Of a stretch of 64,000 nt of DNA, positions 1 through 11,304 are shown one piece after another. The first letter of the stretch is position 1. Every line of letters begins with the position of its first letter. Origin of the DNA: Epiperipatus broadwayi (lineage: Eukaryota > Onychophora > Udeonychophora > Euonychophora > Peripatidae); assembly GCA_028023455.1 (NCBI GenBank), contig JAQFVV010000022.1:6717100-6781099 (forward strand), given 5' to 3'. The notes under the pieces were generated by a model that was not told where the DNA came from, did not search any database, and saw only the letters and a list, made by a program, of their open reading frames with translations. The position numbers were made by a program, and so were the translations under genes.

Positions 1-132
1 TTACCTGTTGAATGTTGACAAAGAACCATCTTTTGTTAAATTATTTTCTGGTGGCTTTACATTTTTTAAAACATTGTACATTGCAAATGTAATGAGATTA
101 GCAGTTTTTGTTGTTTAAATTTTTCTTTTCAG

Positions 133-238
133 GGATTTCTTTGGGAAAAATGGTGGAGAAATGTCATTAGATGATAATTCTTTACTAGATAGATTTTGGA
201 CAACTTGTAAACAAATGCAAGGTTTACTTGCACTTTGA
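133..238 (+). CDS. Putative last coding exon of an unrecognised gene
   Basis: A very good acceptor (pyrimidine-rich tttttcttttcag) ends at 132. With one leftover base from the previous codon, the exon reads 34 residues starting DFFGKNGGEMSLDD and ending KQMQGLLAL, then TGA at 236-238. The composition (FW, C, several charged residues) is coding-like against the AT-rich surroundings. AATAAA signals follow at 372-377 and 668-673. The upstream exons lie before the window. I do not recognise the protein family, so no function is offered. Its plus orientation is opposite to capicua. The call rests only on the splice site, open frame and downstream poly(A) signals, and a chance open frame of this length is possible. 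Confidence 0.5.
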
Positions 239-690
239 TCTCCTAACTATTAAAAGTGCTGGCATATTTTCCTGTTTGAAAGTCTTAAAATATACATTTG
301 TGTCTGCTCTGAAAATAACATATCAAATCTAGATCACAAAGTATTGACAATCATATTTCCCAAAATTCTCTAATAAAAAAAATAATGAATGAAATGCAAT
401 ATTTTCTGGATATCATGAACAGGCAAAGTCACCCCAACCTGCTTTCTTTTAAAATGCTATTAGAATCTGAACAAATGAATGAAACTATAAAACATTACAC
501 TATACACTTTGATTTCTGCAACTCAGCAGGAAAAGTAACACAATTTAGCATTTCCCAATTCTGTGGAGAATTTTACTATGTAAGTTTTATCTGCTTGTTC
601 TAAGAATGAAAAATTCTTCAGTCTAGAAAGATAATATAAATGGTTTTCAAAGCCCATTTAAAAAAAAAATAAAGACTATAAACATACATA
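239..690 (+). other. Probable 3' UTR after the left-edge exon
   Basis: Non-coding, AT-rich sequence follows the TGA at 236-238. Candidate poly(A) signals AATAAA occur at 372-377 and 668-673. A 72-codon open frame at 385-603 lies here but has no splice context and low-complexity composition, so it is not called as a gene. A slightly GC-richer patch at about 715-790 is unexplained. Confidence 0.35.
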
Positions 691-1315
691 TAATAATTTA
701 TGTAAGACATCTGCCAAAGACAAATCCCTCACTTCTCACTATCGCCTTTTACAAGCTTCCCATTCCTTTCTCTCACTGCAAATATTTATACCTAATTCCA
801 AACTTAGTCATTCTTAAGTGGAAAATAAAAGTTAAAAAAAAAACAACAAACCAAAATAACAAAAACAAACAAATATAAATGATCTAATTAAATACTAGTG
901 CTCAATCTGGGGAGTGGTAAGTCCTTCAATATCCCTTAACATTTATGGAAAAAGCTTAAAATTTGCAGTGACTATTATTTAGGGATCTGATAGTGTGATG
1001 GTAGCAGATTTACCTGACTTGATTTTGGACAAGTAAAACTTGGAACTTTTTGCAGGTACTAATGCAGAATAGGACTTTCTTTTCAAATAGTTGCTCATAG
1101 TGAATCCAGCTAAGCAACACATGGCAAATGGATACCTAACAATTCTTAGCTGAAAGGTAAAGCTAGGATTAAAAATTGACCAAGCCCTCATCACCTATAT
1201 TGACAAGCTACATGAGTAATCCTTTCTCTTCAATTGTTCTTCTATGTGTAGTAATTGGAAAAGGCTGTGTTCTATAGTAGACTAATGAAAAGTGATTTTA
1301 CCTGTCTTACCTTTA

Positions 1316-1716
1316 ATCATCATCATCATTATCAACCATTATCAATCCACTGCAGGATGAAGGTCTCTCTAAGTTTAATCCATCTTCTCCGATCTTTAGC
1401 TTCTCTTCTCCACAGCACACCTGCACATTTTCTTATTTCATCCATCCATCTCACATGTGGTCTCTTTCTGGGTCTTTTACAATCTCTTGGAATCCAGTTT
1501 AAAATTTCAATTGTCCATCTATTATCATCTCTTCTAGCAATATGTCCAGCCCAACTCCATTTCAATGTTTTAATTTTTTCAATGAGACCAGTAACACCTA
1601 TTTGTTCTCTTACCCATACATTGTGTTTTCGATCTCTTCTTGTTACTCCCAACATACATCTCTCTATACTTCTTTGAGTGGTCTGAAGTCTCTGTATTGC
1701 TCTTCTATTAAGTGTT
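1316..1716 (-). mobile_element. 5'-truncated non-LTR retrotransposon, 3' end (copy A)
   Basis: The minus strand is open for 107 codons. It reads MLGVTRRDRKHNVWVREQ, then a WSWAGHIARRDDNRW block and a PRKRPHVRWMDEIRK block. These blocks match the C-terminal tail of the widespread RTE-like 'endonuclease-reverse transcriptase' ORFs (also seen in proteins annotated as craniofacial development protein 2-like). The element ends in an ATG/GAT-type trinucleotide run (cat repeats on the plus strand, 1318-1330), as RTE-type elements often do. It is cut off at its 5' side near 1716. This is the best-preserved C-terminus of the family in the window. Related copies lie at 18165, 28075, 40075, 44440 and 52625. 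Confidence 0.85.
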
Positions 1717-4019
1717 CATTCTTCTTGCTATTAAAAGGTGTGAAGGTTGCCTTGACAGCAGTCAGAAATATTGATTACCTTTAATATTTCATGTTAAGTT
1801 ACTTTCTTCACTGTGTTTTGTTTTTTAAAAAGTAGATATGTCATACAGTTTTTCATACTATTCTAATTCTAGTCATTGTATATTTTTAAAAAATGCCATT
1901 GAAATTTGGATTTGTCACTTAAAAACAGATGTAATGTACACAAAAACGTGTGTATAGAGAATGTTATTTTAAAAAATTACGTTTCGTTGTTAATAAACTA
2001 TAATATTAACTTTAGTCTAAATAAGCCCTTCATTACTTTCCCTCAAAATTCAGCTTAAAAAGCAAGCAAACTGTATTCCTGACAGGTTCTGCTTATAATT
2101 CTATATTGTTTGAATAATAATGCCAATTTATGCTGTCTTTAGATTTTCATTACAGAAATCATAAGAGATGAAATATCATTTTTGGAGGTATTTAGGTGAC
2201 ACTTGGTTAAATGGTATCTGCATACTTTTTAGAGTTTAATTTAAAAAGATTTGTCTCTGCACTTTTTCTATATCTTATTGTTACAGGTGTCATTCCAATG
2301 TTCTAATTTCTTCTGTGTATTTGGATATTTTTTATGTACATATTTAAAATATAAGAGTTTCTCATTCATCATGATGTCCTGACTTGAAAGTTAGAGATAT
2401 CTGATAGATATAACTTATTTTTGATGCTTGACTTTCACATGACTTTTTGAATAACTATTTAAATATTATTTATTACAAGTAACTGGTTCCTGGAAAGTAA
2501 CATGATGAATGGTGTATCTATTTTATATACTCCATATATATATATTTTCACTAAACATTTTTTTATTACTATATTGTATTAATTAGATATTACTATATAT
2601 ATACAAACACAGTATAAGCAAATATTTTCCAAAATAAATTCATTACCTCACTAAATAAATTATATTTTGTAGAACTGTTGTTTTTTTTTTTTTGTTTAAC
2701 AGATGTCATTTATGGATTGGGTGCAAGTTTTAATTTAAGTATATATACATGTTGAATAATAACTTTAAATATTCAACAAACAGTTCCATGAATATAAATT
2801 ATTTAGCAGAATAGTAAATTTAATTTTTCTTGTATATATATATTATTCTTACATATTCATATAGAGTAAAACAATAACAATAAATTTGTTAACAGGAAAT
2901 ATATAAGTTAATATATGTATTCTTGGGTTTATTAGAAATTATCATGAAAATATTCATAGTTTTTCATTATAAAAATTATTATAATATTAATTGCCTTTGG
3001 CATTGTTTTCTATTGAAAAGATTATTGTTATATGATGAAATTAATATACTCAACAATAGTGAAAGCAAAACCGAGAGGAAAAAATATTGTGCTCTGCTTA
3101 CTTGAATGATGCTCAAACGTTATTTGAGCAAATTATCACATTATAAATAAAAATGTCTTTACAAAGAAGTACGAACATAAATACTGGGATATTATTATTT
3201 TTTAAATTGTCTGAACCATAAATATATGATACCTAGATTGGATTTGCATTGAGCTCTTTTAAATCTTGATCTGCCATCTTGGTGTTTGAATATCATGACA
3301 TCCCAAGCAACTAACCAAAAGATTATTTTGTAACACTGATGAATTATTGGAAAAGAAAGAAAGGCAAAAATGATACATTTGGTATCAGGCAAAATTAAAT
3401 AGATTCTTTACCTTCAGATTCATCATAAAAGATCAAATACCACTTTCAAAAACATCCATAATATTTGATAAACACTATCTACATACTTACAAAAGCATAA
3501 CTTACAAGAACTGCCTCCTTCAGTTAAAAATAGCTCAATATTTATTTACTGTTCAATATTAGATACCTAAAAGAGTTGATTAAATGCTACCACATAAAAA
3601 TTTCAGGTTTCTTTTCAAACTTAAATCCCAGATTGCAGTCATGGCTGGCTAATACAGTATTTTCTACAAAGTAATGCAATTTAAAGATTACATTATTTTT
3701 AAAATATTTTTTCTTTTGCATTTGGAAGGTCAACTTTTATGGATTTTGTAGACATTTCTGAGGGCAACATTAAATAATGACAATACTATTTTTTGTTAAA
3801 GAAACTAATTTCTTCCCAATCAGTACAAGTAGTATGTTTTTTTTTTAAAGTTAGATTTTTCTCATAAAAATAACAATTATTGGATTGTCATTTTGTTTCT
3901 TTAAACTTTTTGGCTACTATATCTAGTCTAACAGATTACTGAATGAGAAAGTTACCATTTTCTTTGAAGAGTGTTCGCTTCATGACAGACATAAAGATAA
4001 GTGATAATATGATACTAAC
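1717..4019. other. AT-rich non-coding stretch
   Basis: No coding-like frame or structured repeat was recognised. It contains TA-rich runs, for example near 2530-2600 and 2830-2850. The short open frames here have low-complexity composition. Confidence 0.5.
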
Positions 4020-4195
4020 TACATTCAATGACATTAAAACAGGAAAAACTCACTATACGTATTGCCACACAAAGCATTCATTGATTATTCTTAACTTATT
4101 GTGTGTGGCAATGCGTATAGTGAGTTTTCCTGTTTTAACAATAATTATAAGCAAGCATAAGAAATGGTGATCATGTGATTTTTACATTCAATGAC
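4020..4195 (+). mobile_element. Hairpin-plus-tail repeat, copy 1, with 13-bp direct repeats
   Basis: The direct repeat tacattcaatgac flanks the element at 4020-4032 and 4183-4195. The 150-bp insert (4033-4182) starts with a foldback. One arm runs from TTAAAACAGG through CTATACGTATTGCCACAC, and its near-perfect complement lies at about 4104-4138, giving a stem of about 37 bp. A single-stranded tail follows with GCAAGCATAAG and GGTGATCATGTGAT. The tail is shared with copies at 8677, 11206, 13492, 39845 and 42746. Flanking repeats of this length suit target-primed reverse transcription, while the stem resembles a MITE. No transposase or clear Pol III boxes are seen. Confidence 0.75.
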
Positions 4196-4652
4196 CTTAG
4201 CTGTTAAATTCAGTGATAAAATAATCATACGAATAATTATTCGAAAGATCATGTGATGTCTGAACATTCAAATGCAATACAGTGCAATAATTTCAGTCAA
4301 TTGTCCAAACAATTTTTTGTTTATTTAATTAAGAACTGATTTAGAAACCTTTAGCTTTTAAGTCTACCATTGAACTAAAATAAGGATGGCAGTTTGGCAA
4401 TATCAATAAAATAGTTATATAATAGACCTCTTGGATTAATTGTCAGCCGAATTAAAAAAAATTTGTTTGATCAGTTGACAATTTGTTTAGTGCTAAAATT
4501 TCATATAAACACATGACTACAAATAAAGAGTACAATTTTAAAAGAAATTAGAATTTTTTTTATTAAACTGTACACTGGTATTATTAATAATAATTTACTG
4601 AAGTTAACTTACTTACAAAATTAAAATATAAATTATATTAAAGATGTATTAT

Positions 4653-4670
4653 TTAACCACTAAACATCAA
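4653..4670 (-). repeat. Tail fragment of the hairpin-plus-tail repeat
   Basis: The sequence taaccactaaacatca matches the terminal tail of the family (complement TGATGTTTAGTGG) but has no hairpin. It is followed at once by a run of ten C. Clear flanking duplications were not found. Confidence 0.4.
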
Positions 4671-4908
4671 TCAAGTACCCCCCCCCCCCAATAAAATAAT
4701 CAAACACTGATAGAGTTAGGAACAAAACATCTTCCCAGAATTTTATAACCAAATTCTCACCTTTAATTTATTTCATATATTTTTTCTTCTTCAAAATGTT
4801 CGTGTTTTTGTCTGGAAAAAAATAAGTCAACTGAATACAATTGATCTTTCTATAACTTAATTCCTAAATATTTATTTCATTTAGTTTGCAAAAGCTGTGT
4901 ATATATGC

Positions 4909-4970
4909 TGAGGTACCTTGTGGTGTATTAACTTGCCATTCTCAAGATCTGGGATCAAATTCAGCAAAAT
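4909..4970 (+). repeat. tRNA-derived SINE head
   Basis: The sequence CTTGTGGTGTATTAAC, then a tRNA-like middle, then a B-box-like GGGATCAAATTC gives a tRNA-like order and spacing. This is the typical 5' part of a SINE. The body downstream is decayed and its end was not resolved. Confidence 0.4.
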
Positions 4971-5179
4971 GATTTTTTTTTTTTTTGATTCTAAAAAGAT
5001 TTAGGATTTTTTTTTTAGATTGATATCTTAGCAACATAGCTATAAAAAAAACTGCCCGATCTTCTGCCATCTGGTAACTATTAAACCTATTAAGGTCTTC
5101 TTCACTGTTTCCTTGTGAATGGCTGTTGAAAAAATCTTTAACCTACAAAGAACTATTTATTAAAAATCATTTTACCTTT

Positions 5180-7011
5180 AATCATTCTCTATATACACAC
5201 ATTACAATTTAATCTAAAGATGCTAAACTTCCTATATTCACAATTAAGATTACCCCCCCCCCCCCATCTTCATGAGTATTATTAATCAATTGTTAGGTTA
5301 GGAATTATCATAGCATTTTTATTGCATGACTTTATCAATTTGTCTAGGTGATTTTAAATTACCATGTCCATATTACTTGTCTTTTGTTCTTTTATTTTAA
5401 ATATATGTCACTACCTTCATTTTCATAATCATCTATTATCTTTCATTTTTTACAACTTCCCCCATTCCTCTATATTCCAAATCTTTTCATATTAAAATGC
5501 ATCCATGACTACTGCTTCCATTTTCAGCAATAATTGCATCGGCACTATGGTTATATTTTTCAGTTCAGTGATAGCCATTTGATCAATATAGATAATATTA
5601 TTCACAACTATTAGACTAAGAATTGATCGTCAAAAATGAATAGAATGACTGGAGTGAATTAATAAATAATATTTGTACTTCACCAAACATTTAACAGACT
5701 TACTGCAACATATGGGCAAATATAACAACATAATATGAGTTACCTGTGAAATTCATATCTTGATAGCCACGTTTCCATAGTATAATGAATAACCATTTGT
5801 ATTTTTCATTACATATTTTCTCTAAATTATAAATGATGCCATCAATTCTAATATTCAGATGGAAACTAAATTTCCTTAAGTACTTCCATTACACCATTAT
5901 TTTGATTCGAATACTGATACTGATAGTGGAAGAAGGCTGGACTACACTTTCATAAAAAAAAAAGTGTTTCATTTTGCTTTTTAGTTTCTAGATTTATAAT
6001 AGCCTAATGATTGTCCTATTTTCGTCAGTTTAAAGGATGATTTACAGATTTTTAATGCAACTTATAAATATAATGGCTTGGTAATTGATTCAAATGATGA
6101 GAGAAAATTTTTTAGTGACTTAACTTGGATAGTTATTATCTTGAAAATATGAATTAATTTAACTACCTTGGTAGCTTTTTAAATAGAACTTGTGTGCTGA
6201 TATGCACCATAGACTTTAGCAGCTTCATTTAAAAAGTCAAAAGATAGGATATTTTATTGTGATCATTATATTAACTAAACTAACTGTGTATATGATTATT
6301 TTCAAATTTGTTCTAAGGAACTGAAACATGATCTACCTATCATTGTTATATGAAGGTATTATAAAAGCCACATTGAAAATTGTTATGTAATAGTTTAAAA
6401 ACTTGATGGCAAATCAAAAAATATTTTGGTATATTTTGAACTCAGTTTGTTGGATATTAAATCTACTAGTGTAATATCACATTTTTCATGAATTGGGCAT
6501 CTAAAGCAAATGAAAAATAACAAACTAAGTGATATATGGTAAATCTGGATATGGTTTTTATGACAGAGGCAATCCATATTTGGATTATAAAGATTATTTC
6601 AAAGACATCGCAACATTTTTATTGTGAGAATAAAATACAATGAAGAGTTACAATTAAGCATTGTCTTAAAGATTTGATTTTTTTAAAAAAAGTTACCTAC
6701 AGAAAAAAATTTCAATTTTAATAAATTTTTGACCAGCATAAAATATATGTGGACATATTTGAATTTCATGGATTGGTTTGTACAGTGATTTTTAAGTTTT
6801 CATTTTTTCTGAAATTATAATGACTATTCTTATGGCTGCTAATATTAATGTTTTTGGACCAATATTATTATTTATTAAATAATTATTGCATATAAATATC
6901 AGTTTAAATTATAAAATTTAATTTAAAATACTATAAATATATACTAAAATAACAAATATGATTAAATAATATAATTAATAAATATATCTTTCAAAACCTT
7001 AATATTAAAGC
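5180..7011. other. AT-rich non-coding stretch
   Basis: Nothing recognisable beyond homopolymer runs (C12 near 5253) and AT-rich sequence. No gene is supported. Confidence 0.5.
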
Positions 7012-7426
7012 AACTAGAACAGGGGTCCCCAACCTTTTTGCACTTAAGAGCACATTCTATAATACCGGCCAAGTGGCGGGCACCATTTATGTTTTTCAAC
7101 CAGATTGCGGGCACCATTTATTTTTTCAATGTAAATTTATAGTTGGATATTGTTAATAATACACACAATGTACAAAAAAATATTTATTCCAAAATTAAAA
7201 TTTTAACATATAATTAACGTTTATATTTTTACGCTATAAAAGTATAGTGTGCCCTACAATTTGATTACAATATAATACAATAATTTATAAGAAAATTTAA
7301 AAATTAAATTTATTTGTATCAGATAAATAATTTTTTATAGTGTTCGGATAGCGGCAGGCACACGTAAAATGGTCTGCGGGCGCCATGCTGCCCACGGGCA
7401 TAGGGTTGGGGACCCCTGAACTAGAA
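7012..7426 (+). mobile_element. Non-autonomous hAT transposon (399 bp) with perfect 8-bp TSD
   Basis: Terminal inverted repeats CAGGGGTCCCCAACC (from 7020) and GGTTGGGGACCCCTG (to 7418) bound 399 bp. The perfect target duplication aactagaa lies at 7012-7019 and 7419-7426. The CAGGGG terminus with an 8-bp duplication is diagnostic of the hAT superfamily. The interior has no transposase frame but contains a duplicated GCGGGCACCATTTAT motif. It is a dead-end MITE mobilised by an autonomous relative elsewhere. The intact duplication suggests a fairly recent insertion. Confidence 0.9.
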
Positions 7427-8664
7427 CCATATATAACCTAATTTAGATATGCAATGTTCTTACATTGAACATATTAGAAAAAACTTATTATTGATAATCT
7501 CTATTAAAAAATTAATATTAACTTGAGAATTTTACAAGATACAATTTGGGACAGAGTAATAAATACAATAATAAAATATTCTTGTCAGTATGTGATAATT
7601 TACTAAAAACAATTTGAAAAGATTTCAAACTCCTCATGCTTAATATTCTTTTTTATTATGGCTGCCATACTCCCATAAAAAAAATGAAAAATATACATGC
7701 AGTGCAGGAATGATTTTCTCCAAAGAAATATGGTAGAGCTGCATAAAAAATGTATTACAATAATTAGAGAGATATCTCTTCAAATTTATTTAAATTTAAT
7801 TCAAAATACATTAATCTATGTATTACATAATAAAGCTATTAATTGTTCAATATTTATTTATTGCAAATATCTAAATTATATATTCATCAAGCTTTCTAAT
7901 CTAAGTTTTTATTGGCATGAGCAGAAAAGAAATAAAAACGCTCAAATTTAATGTTAAAAAACAGTTTATTATTTTTTTTCAAAAAAATTCCATAATCTTA
8001 CAGATAATAAACATATATATATATCTTTTAAAACATCCTGTAAATCTACAAAAAAATAAAAAATTATTTTAGACATTAGAATAAGATTATTGTTTTATAA
8101 GAAACAGTTCCTATATAATATTTGATAAGATGAGTTTCAAATTTGATTGAGCATGGTTAATGTAAACCTATAATGCAAACGTTATCCGTCTTCAAAAACA
8201 AAAGCAGAAATCAATATAAATACTTTTTGATAGGGAAAAGCAGTCTTGATAAGTATTTTTTTGTTGTAACATTCATAAAACTTTGGTGCTCACATCAAAT
8301 GATACATATGTAGATTAAAGCTTACATAAATCTGGATTTATATAAACAATTCCCAGGATGAATGCAGTTCAAAGGATTTGAATAATTAGACGTTCAAGTC
8401 AGCAGATCTCTCAATCCTTGGATGTCTGGTGCTCTAAGAATATCTCTTGTAATATACAGTAGTACTTATTTTCATATATTAAAAAAATATTTTCAATCAT
8501 TACCATAATTAATAGGAAAACATTAGACTTATGTAAAAATATGACTCGTGCAAAAAGTTGTGGATTGCATTACTTATGTAAATCAAGTCTTTTCAGCATA
8601 TGTATATAGCAGAGACAAATTCTTCATTATTGTGAAATTTATACAAGGACATTTTTTTTACAAA
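7427..8664. other. AT-rich non-coding stretch
   Basis: No coding-like or structured element was recognised. The open frame at 7697-7951 is AT-driven and lacks splice or homology support. Confidence 0.5.
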
Positions 8665-8838
8665 AAAAATCAAATAAAACAGACAAACTCACTATACGTA
8701 TTGCCACACCCAGCAAGAGTAATCAATGGATGCTGTGTGTGGCAATACGTATAGTGAGTTTTGCCTGTTTTAACAACAGTTATACACAAGCATAAGAGGT
8801 GGTGGTCATGTGATGTTTATTGGTTTAAGAATCAAATA
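8665..8838 (+). mobile_element. Hairpin-plus-tail repeat, copy 2, with 12-bp direct repeats
   Basis: Direct repeats aaaaatcaaata (8665-8676) and aagaatcaaata (8827-8838) differ at one base. The insert (8677-8826) is 150 bp, the same as copy 1. The arms run from AAAACAGACAAACTCAC through CGTATTGCCACAC and back as GTGTGGCAATACG to GCCTGTTTT. The tail is complete: GTGGTCATGTGATGTTTATTGGTTT. This copy defines both ends of the family. Confidence 0.75.
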
Positions 8839-10286
8839 CAGTACTTTTTAACAATTTCATTTTTTTTTCACATTAATTACATTACTAAATATTTTATTTC
8901 TTTCTTCTCAATTTTCTTTCAATCTTATTCATAAAATCTATGTCATTAATGTTTTGTTCTGTAAAAAAAAAATGCATGCATGGAAAAAAAAAACATTTTC
9001 ATAGAATTTTACAATCTCAAATATATTAACATTTCCAAAAAGTGTCTATTTTTTTGCAATTTTTCATCTTTTATTTATTAAATCCTTAGAAATCAAATAT
9101 GGCATTTAAAATCTATCACATCAGATTAGTAAAAAGAAAAAAACTATACATTAACGGATTACTGTAATTTTTTTAAATATAAATGTATATGCACCTCATG
9201 ATATCATTATTGTTTTATATATATCAAATCTTGAATATAAAATATAAATTTTGTTAAGGACTGATGGAGTGTAATGGTACATGGCCATAAATGATGATGA
9301 TGGGATTATTTCTAGAACACAATGCTTTTTGTTAAATCTTCTATAATCATAAAACCTGACTTTCAGCAAATCATTTAAAATATGTATTTTCATTAAATAT
9401 ATAAGATTTTAAAAAAAAATAATGGCAATTTATACATAAAATAAAACTTGTTTAAGGAAAGGGTAATTACATATTAGACTTGCTTCCCATGTTTGTGATA
9501 GCAAAATGCAGTACCTTTGTCCAGTGTGTATGTGTGTGTTTGTGAGAGGAGAATGCTGTATTAAAAAGTCAAATTTTTAACAATATGAAAAGTATAAATT
9601 TGTACACAAAAATTATAGACAGATAGTTGCAACTTTTTAATATGACATTATGTCATCGTACCCCCACCCCACTGGAGAAAGGTATGGCATTCTGCTGTTG
9701 CAAATATCCATTAGAAGTTATAGGCTGATTTTTTATTTGAATATTGTGATTGTGAATTTGTTGGTATTAAAATTTGAGAATACATTCACAATCAAATACA
9801 CATAAATATGGTACTAAATCTTTTAATACAAATTGAAATTAGCTGTCAACGGTTAAAGATAATTTCTATCCACATTATAAAAAAGTATTATGTTGGAAAG
9901 ACAAATATAACCGATCAAATTTATTTACAATTTTTCTGCTTCTTAACTCATTGGTATTAAAGCTTGAATCCATTCATAGTCAAAAACTGAGACATAATGA
10001 ATCTAAATAAATTGATTGAGATTCTAACATTAAAAATTGTGATATTACTAATTTTCTTAATTTTTTATTATGCTTCAATTTGTTCTGATGTTGAAATACA
10101 GGTAAGATATATATTTTGTGATTGGAATTTCATTGATATAATAAAAGTTGTATTTCTATTCATGTGAGATTTGGGATGGAGTGGGGAGGCAACATAAAAC
10201 TAAATTCAGACTCATAAGAAATGTCTCATTAAAAAATGTGTTTTTTTTTATTCCTTTAAAAATTATTGTCACAAAACATGCGTCAA
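8839..10286. other. AT-rich non-coding stretch
   Basis: No gene or clear mobile element was seen. A weak inverted similarity around an attgtgaatttg-type sequence near 9735-9800 was not resolved into an element. Confidence 0.45.
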
Positions 10287-10366
10287 GCATTGGTGGTTGT
10301 GTGTTCAGCACAGTTGCTTTGCAAGCAGTTGTCCCGGGTTTGCGGGTTCGCTTCTCGACCAATGCT
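10287..10366 (+). tRNA. tRNA-Ala(TGC)-like sequence, probably a pseudogene or SINE head
   Basis: The acceptor stem GCATTGG pairs perfectly with CCAATGC (10359-10365), and the pairing extends two more bases outside the stem. The anticodon loop TTTGCAA carries TGC (Ala) on a five-pair stem with two wobbles. The T-loop region GGGTTCGCTTC matches a B box. Against a working tRNA, the segment between the anticodon stem and T stem is about 12 nt, longer than a normal Ala variable loop; the D arm is irregular; one T-stem pair is lost; and no T-run terminator follows. It is most likely a tRNA pseudogene or the head of a tRNA-derived SINE. Confidence 0.45.
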
Positions 10367-11193
10367 TCAGAGGTGAAATCATTTACAAATTTGATAGTTT
10401 TAATTCCTTTTACTCTCTATATAGGATTAATTGGGCAAAAGTTTATTGAAAGTACATTAAATGGCTTCATAGAGAGCATATTTATTGATTCCAAAGTGCT
10501 TCTCCATTGTGATTCAATAAGAAAACAAACCCTTGATTGTTAACAAAAATAAAATTACCTGAGCATTTATTATTCAAGATTCAAAAAATATTGAAAGATG
10601 CATATATATTTATGTTTTTCACTCCATTAAGGCTAATTAACAATGTATTAATGAATAATTAAAAAAATCTTTATTCCCAATTTTAAAAAAATTTCAAAGT
10701 ATAATTAAGTCATTTTATTAATCAATTAATGTTAAGACTTAATAAATTATAATGATTAGGTAATCAAATAAATAATTGAGAAGAAAGCAAAAAAAATATA
10801 AAAGCAAATTAAAAGTACAGAAAGTTAACAATAGATAGAAATATGTAACAGATAAAACTAAACAAATGTGAATGTATGATTAACTAAAAAATTTATAAAT
10901 AAAATGAGTGGCTTTATTAATGTATAGCAGAACAAAATATTTTGAGTGTAAAAGGCAAAGCCAAAGAAATAAATTGAAACAAAAAATCGCAAACCATTAA
11001 TTAAAAGATTAAATGTTTTGAAAAAATAGAGTATGTGCGATATGTTTCTATATATACTAAATATTTTGGGTCAGTATACCAATATGATAAATTAGTGTAC
11101 CTATAGGTATCCTGATTTAGAATATCAAACCTGCAAACCAAGCTATAGATTTGCTAAATTACTTAAAGTCCAATACTCTGGCAAAAGTCCTAT

Positions 11194-11304
11194 TAGTATC
11201 TACTATAAAAACAGGCGAAACTTTCCATACAGTAGTGACACTCAGTGCAGGGCAGATTGAGCAAGCATACGAAATGGTGATCATGTGATGTTTAGTATCA
11301 ACTA
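11194..11304 (+). mobile_element. Hairpin-plus-tail repeat, copy 3 (one arm only)
   Basis: Direct repeats tagtatctacta (11194-11205) and tagtatcaacta (11293-11304) differ at one base. The 87-bp insert has the 5' arm (AAAACAGGCGAAACTTTCC, GTGACACTCAGTGC) and then jumps to the tail (GAGCAAGCATACG, GGTGATCATGTGATGTTT). The complementary arm is missing although both ends and the duplication are intact. Confidence 0.7.

Noticed and set aside
1-95. Minus-strand frame NVKPPENNLTKDGSLSTFN ending at a CAG|GTAA donor
   Set aside because: The donor looks good and the frame is open, but there is no acceptor, and it conflicts with the stronger plus-strand exon beside it. Worth a check only if RNA data point there.
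385-603. 72-codon plus-strand open frame after the left-edge exon
   Set aside because: It lies in the probable 3' UTR and shows no conserved features or start context.
715-830. GC-richer patch reading CKTSAKDKSLTSHYRLLQ on the plus strand
   Set aside because: No acceptor and no family resemblance; it may be an old repeat.
979-1194. 71-codon minus-strand open frame
   Set aside because: Composition and flanks give no support, and no splice sites or homology are visible.
10148-10543. 131-codon plus-strand open frame
   Set aside because: It runs through the tRNA-Ala-like sequence and AT-rich flanks, with no splice sites or recognisable domain.
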